Shown in pieces: positions 6,181-7,493 of a stretch of 7,493 bases of DNA. The notes under the pieces are model-generated. The model saw nothing but the letters and a program-made list of their open reading frames with translations. It searched no databases and had not been told where the DNA came from. Each line of letters opens with the position of its first letter. Within the stretch, counting starts at the first letter, position 1. Both the position numbers and the translations under genes were made by a program. The stretch is from an uncultured Moraxella sp. (GTDB lineage Bacteria > Pseudomonadota > Gammaproteobacteria > Pseudomonadales > Moraxellaceae): assembly GCA_937889485.1 (NCBI GenBank), contig CALAPG010000245.1:1-7493 (forward strand), in the 5' to 3' direction.

Positions 6181-6213
6181 TAGGTTTCTAAAAAATAATT
6201 TGTAGCCAATTTT

Positions 6214-6243
6214 TTGTTATTTAGCAGTTAATCCCCATACTAT
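6214..6243 (+). promoter_or_regulatory. Predicted promoter of hslO
   Basis: TTGTTA (6214-6219) and TACTAT (6238-6243) are 18 bases apart, each matching four of six sigma-70 consensus bases; an overlapping TATAGT (6241-6246) is a better -10 but badly spaced. The -10 sits inside the ACTATAGTGACATC block (6239-6252) also found upstream of thiG. The ATG follows about 40 bases later, after AGGAAAGG (6272-6279). Confidence 0.4.
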
Positions 6244-6284
6244 AGTGACATCAATCTCCCATAGCAAATTTAGGAAAGGCTGTT

Positions 6285-7235
6285 ATGACCCACCACGAAC
6301 CCGTTTCTCCTCAAACCCAAACTGGCGAATTTGATTTGCGCCAGCGTTTTTATTTTGAAAAAAGTCCTGTACGTGGCGATATTGTACGTCTGCAAGATAG
6401 CTTACAAACTATTTTACAGCAAAAAGATTATCCTGTTGCGCTGCAAAAACTGCTGGGCGAGATGCTAGTTGCTGCAAGTTTGTTAATCGGTACGCTAAAA
6501 ATTGAAGGACGTTTGTCGATTCAATTACAAAATAGTCGCCCCGAGACCGATGAGCAGACTGCCCGTCTAAAGTGGGCAATGGCAGAGTGTGACCATTTGG
6601 GCAATATTCGTGGTTTGGCAGATTGGCAAGGCGATTGGCAAGCCGTGCATACCGCAGATGCGGCATTGGCAACACTGGGTGCGGCAGGTGAAGGGGTGTT
6701 ATTTATTAATATTCAGCCAGAATCTGGTTTTGGCAACCAAGCAGAAGGTTATCAAGGTATTGTGGAGCGCGTAGCGGACAACCTTGGCGAGTGTTTGGCG
6801 CATTACCAAAAACAGTCGGTGCAGATTCCTACTTTGATTAAGTTGGCATGTGATGGCAAACAAGCGGGTGGGGTGTTGCTGCAGCTATTACCGCGCAATT
6901 CTGAGGAAGAGCAAGAAACAGTAGATCATGACTTGTTTCCTCGCCTCAATGTTTTGACCAAAACGCTAAAATCGGAAGAATTGACGACGCTACCTGCCAA
7001 TGAGATTTTATTCCGTCTGTATCATGAAGAAGAGGTGGTCACGGCAGCACCGCTGGCATTGGGTTTTGCTTGTACCTGTTCTTCTGAAAAAAGCGCGGGC
7101 GCAATTTTTCAGCTTGGGGAGGCTCAAGCCTTAGAGATTGCCGCGGAGCAAGGCGGTACTATTGCGCTTGACTGTGGTTTTTGTGGGCAAGTTTATCCGT
7201 TTGATCAAGCCGCCATTCAACAAATTTTTGCTTAA
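6285..7235 (+). CDS. hslO: Redox-regulated molecular chaperone Hsp33 (HslO)
   Basis: Cytoplasmic holdase chaperone. In the reduced state it binds zinc through four cysteines and is inactive; oxidation with unfolding releases zinc, forms disulfides and exposes the client-binding surface. The zinc-site cysteines are all present: CxC at Cys263/Cys265 (FACTCSSEKS) and CxxC at Cys297/Cys300 (DCGFCG), with 31 residues between the pairs, nearly the E. coli spacing. The N-terminal domain shows RFYFEKSPVRGDIVRL (21-36) and LLGEMLVAASLL (56-67), typical of the family. The product has 316 residues against about 292 for E. coli, with roughly a dozen extra residues before the first conserved block. The start is supported by AGGAAAGG 5-9 bases upstream. 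The gene is monocistronic here, with its own promoter prediction and a strong terminator. Confidence 0.95.
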   Translation: MTHHEPVSPQTQTGEFDLRQRFYFEKSPVRGDIVRLQDSLQTILQQKDYPVALQKLLGEMLVAASLLIGTLKIEGRLSIQLQNSRPETDEQTARLKWAMAECDHLGNIRGLADWQGDWQAVHTADAALATLGAAGEGVLFINIQPESGFGNQAEGYQGIVERVADNLGECLAHYQKQSVQIPTLIKLACDGKQAGGVLLQLLPRNSEEEQETVDHDLFPRLNVLTKTLKSEELTTLPANEILFRLYHEEEVVTAAPLALGFACTCSSEKSAGAIFQLGEAQALEIAAEQGGTIALDCGFCGQVYPFDQAAIQQIFA

Positions 7236-7272
7236 TTTGCCTATCTAGTTTTTTTTGGCGCAAACATAGCGT

Positions 7273-7303
7273 AAAAACCCCGATGCTGTTGTCGGGGTTT
7301 TTT
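7273..7303 (+). terminator. Intrinsic terminator of hslO
   Basis: CCCCGA (7278-7283) pairs with TCGGGG (7292-7297) around an 8-base loop, preceded by five A and followed by six T. It lies 38 bases after the hslO stop and is a textbook Rho-independent terminator. Confidence 0.92.
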
Positions 7304-7329
7304 GTTTAGGTATTTAGGTATACAGTCAC

Positions 7330-7355
7330 AAAAATAAAGGCTTACGGATAAAGCC
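7330..7355 (-). terminator. Intrinsic terminator of the downstream minus-strand gene
   Basis: GGCTT (7339-7343) pairs with AAGCC (7351-7355) around a 7-base loop. Read on the minus strand it is followed by TTTATTTTT (7338-7330). It lies 18 bases after the stop of the partial gene ending at 7374 and faces the hslO terminator. Confidence 0.65.
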
Positions 7356-7373
7356 ACATAAAAGGCACAACGG

Positions 7374-7493
7374 TTATTCTTCTACCCATTGATTGTGTCG
7401 ATACACGAGCGCAAATTTGGTGGCTTTACCGTCTTTTTCTGACCCCACATATTGCTCGGCATTTTTGCGACTCCAGCGCAAAATCGTGGGGTT
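7374..7493 (-). CDS. C-terminal fragment of an unidentified protein
   Basis: A minus-strand frame enters from the window edge and stays open for 39 codons to a TAA at 7376-7374, followed by a good terminator on the same strand. The visible residues are polar and charged, with WSRKNAEQYVG and the end FALVYRHNQWVEE. No family is recognised and no motif is diagnostic. The support for a real gene is the open frame, protein-like composition and the terminator placement. Function unknown. Confidence 0.55.
   Translation of the reverse strand, partial: NPTILRWSRKNAEQYVGSEKDGKATKFALVYRHNQWVEE

Noticed and set aside
5825..6191. Short plus-strand frames in the gltI-hslO divergent region (5825-6034 and 5979-6191)
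   Set aside because: They lack ribosome binding sites, partly overlap gltI, and their hydrophobic, cysteine-rich products look like noncoding AT-rich translation.
1..7493. CRISPR array, insertion sequence, prophage, tRNA or rRNA genes
   Set aside because: No regularly spaced repeats, transposase or integrase frames, terminal inverted repeats around a gene, or tRNA/rRNA-like segments were seen.

Overview
The window looks like chromosome of a gamma-proteobacterium of the family Moraxellaceae, probably a Moraxella (M. osloensis-like) or a close relative. This is an inference from three things seen here: a wax ester synthase/diacylglycerol acyltransferase that closely resembles Acinetobacter AtfA as I remember it, a GltIJKL-type acidic amino acid transporter, and moderate-GC genes with AT-rich gaps. 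There is no sign of a phage, insertion sequence, CRISPR array or RNA gene. The gene content is ordinary housekeeping and metabolism; the less ordinary signals lie between the genes.

Layout. Positions 1-133 hold no confident gene but carry two diverged copies of a short promoter-like block. thiG (134-946, +) makes the thiazole half of thiamine. A 110-base gap with no clear terminator leads to a wax/DGAT acyltransferase gene (1057-2403, +) with an unusually complete Shine-Dalgarno sequence. A bidirectional terminator (2416-2443) separates it from a convergent operon on the minus strand. Read in its own direction that operon is gltI (5919-4873, lipoprotein binding protein), gltJ (4733-3987, permease), gltK (3990-3319, permease) and gltL (3293-2475, ATPase). 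A 365-base divergent region (5920-6284) holds a predicted promoter and a structured leader for gltI, and a promoter for hslO (6285-7235, +, redox-controlled chaperone Hsp33). Beyond hslO are two terminators facing each other, then the C-terminal end of an unidentified minus-strand gene running off the window.

How the genes work together. The four glt genes form a complete importer: GltI captures glutamate/aspartate in the periplasm, GltJ and GltK form the membrane channel, and GltL hydrolyses ATP. gltJ, gltK and gltL are tightly packed (a 4-base ATGA overlap, then 25 bases). gltI is set apart by 139 bases containing a 49-base imperfect palindrome and a second hairpin, which fits the common arrangement of making more binding protein than permease. 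thiG, the acyltransferase and hslO have no obvious functional link to the transporter.

Most notable: the palindrome between gltI and gltJ; the tandem hairpins in the gltI leader, one of which is a good intrinsic terminator on the opposite strand; three copies of an ACTATAG(A)T(T)GACNTC block upstream of thiG (two) and hslO (one); a 12-base perfect match to the 16S anti-Shine-Dalgarno directly against the acyltransferase start; and the alanine/serine-rich tail of lipoprotein GltI. None of this amounts to clear evidence for a new biological system.
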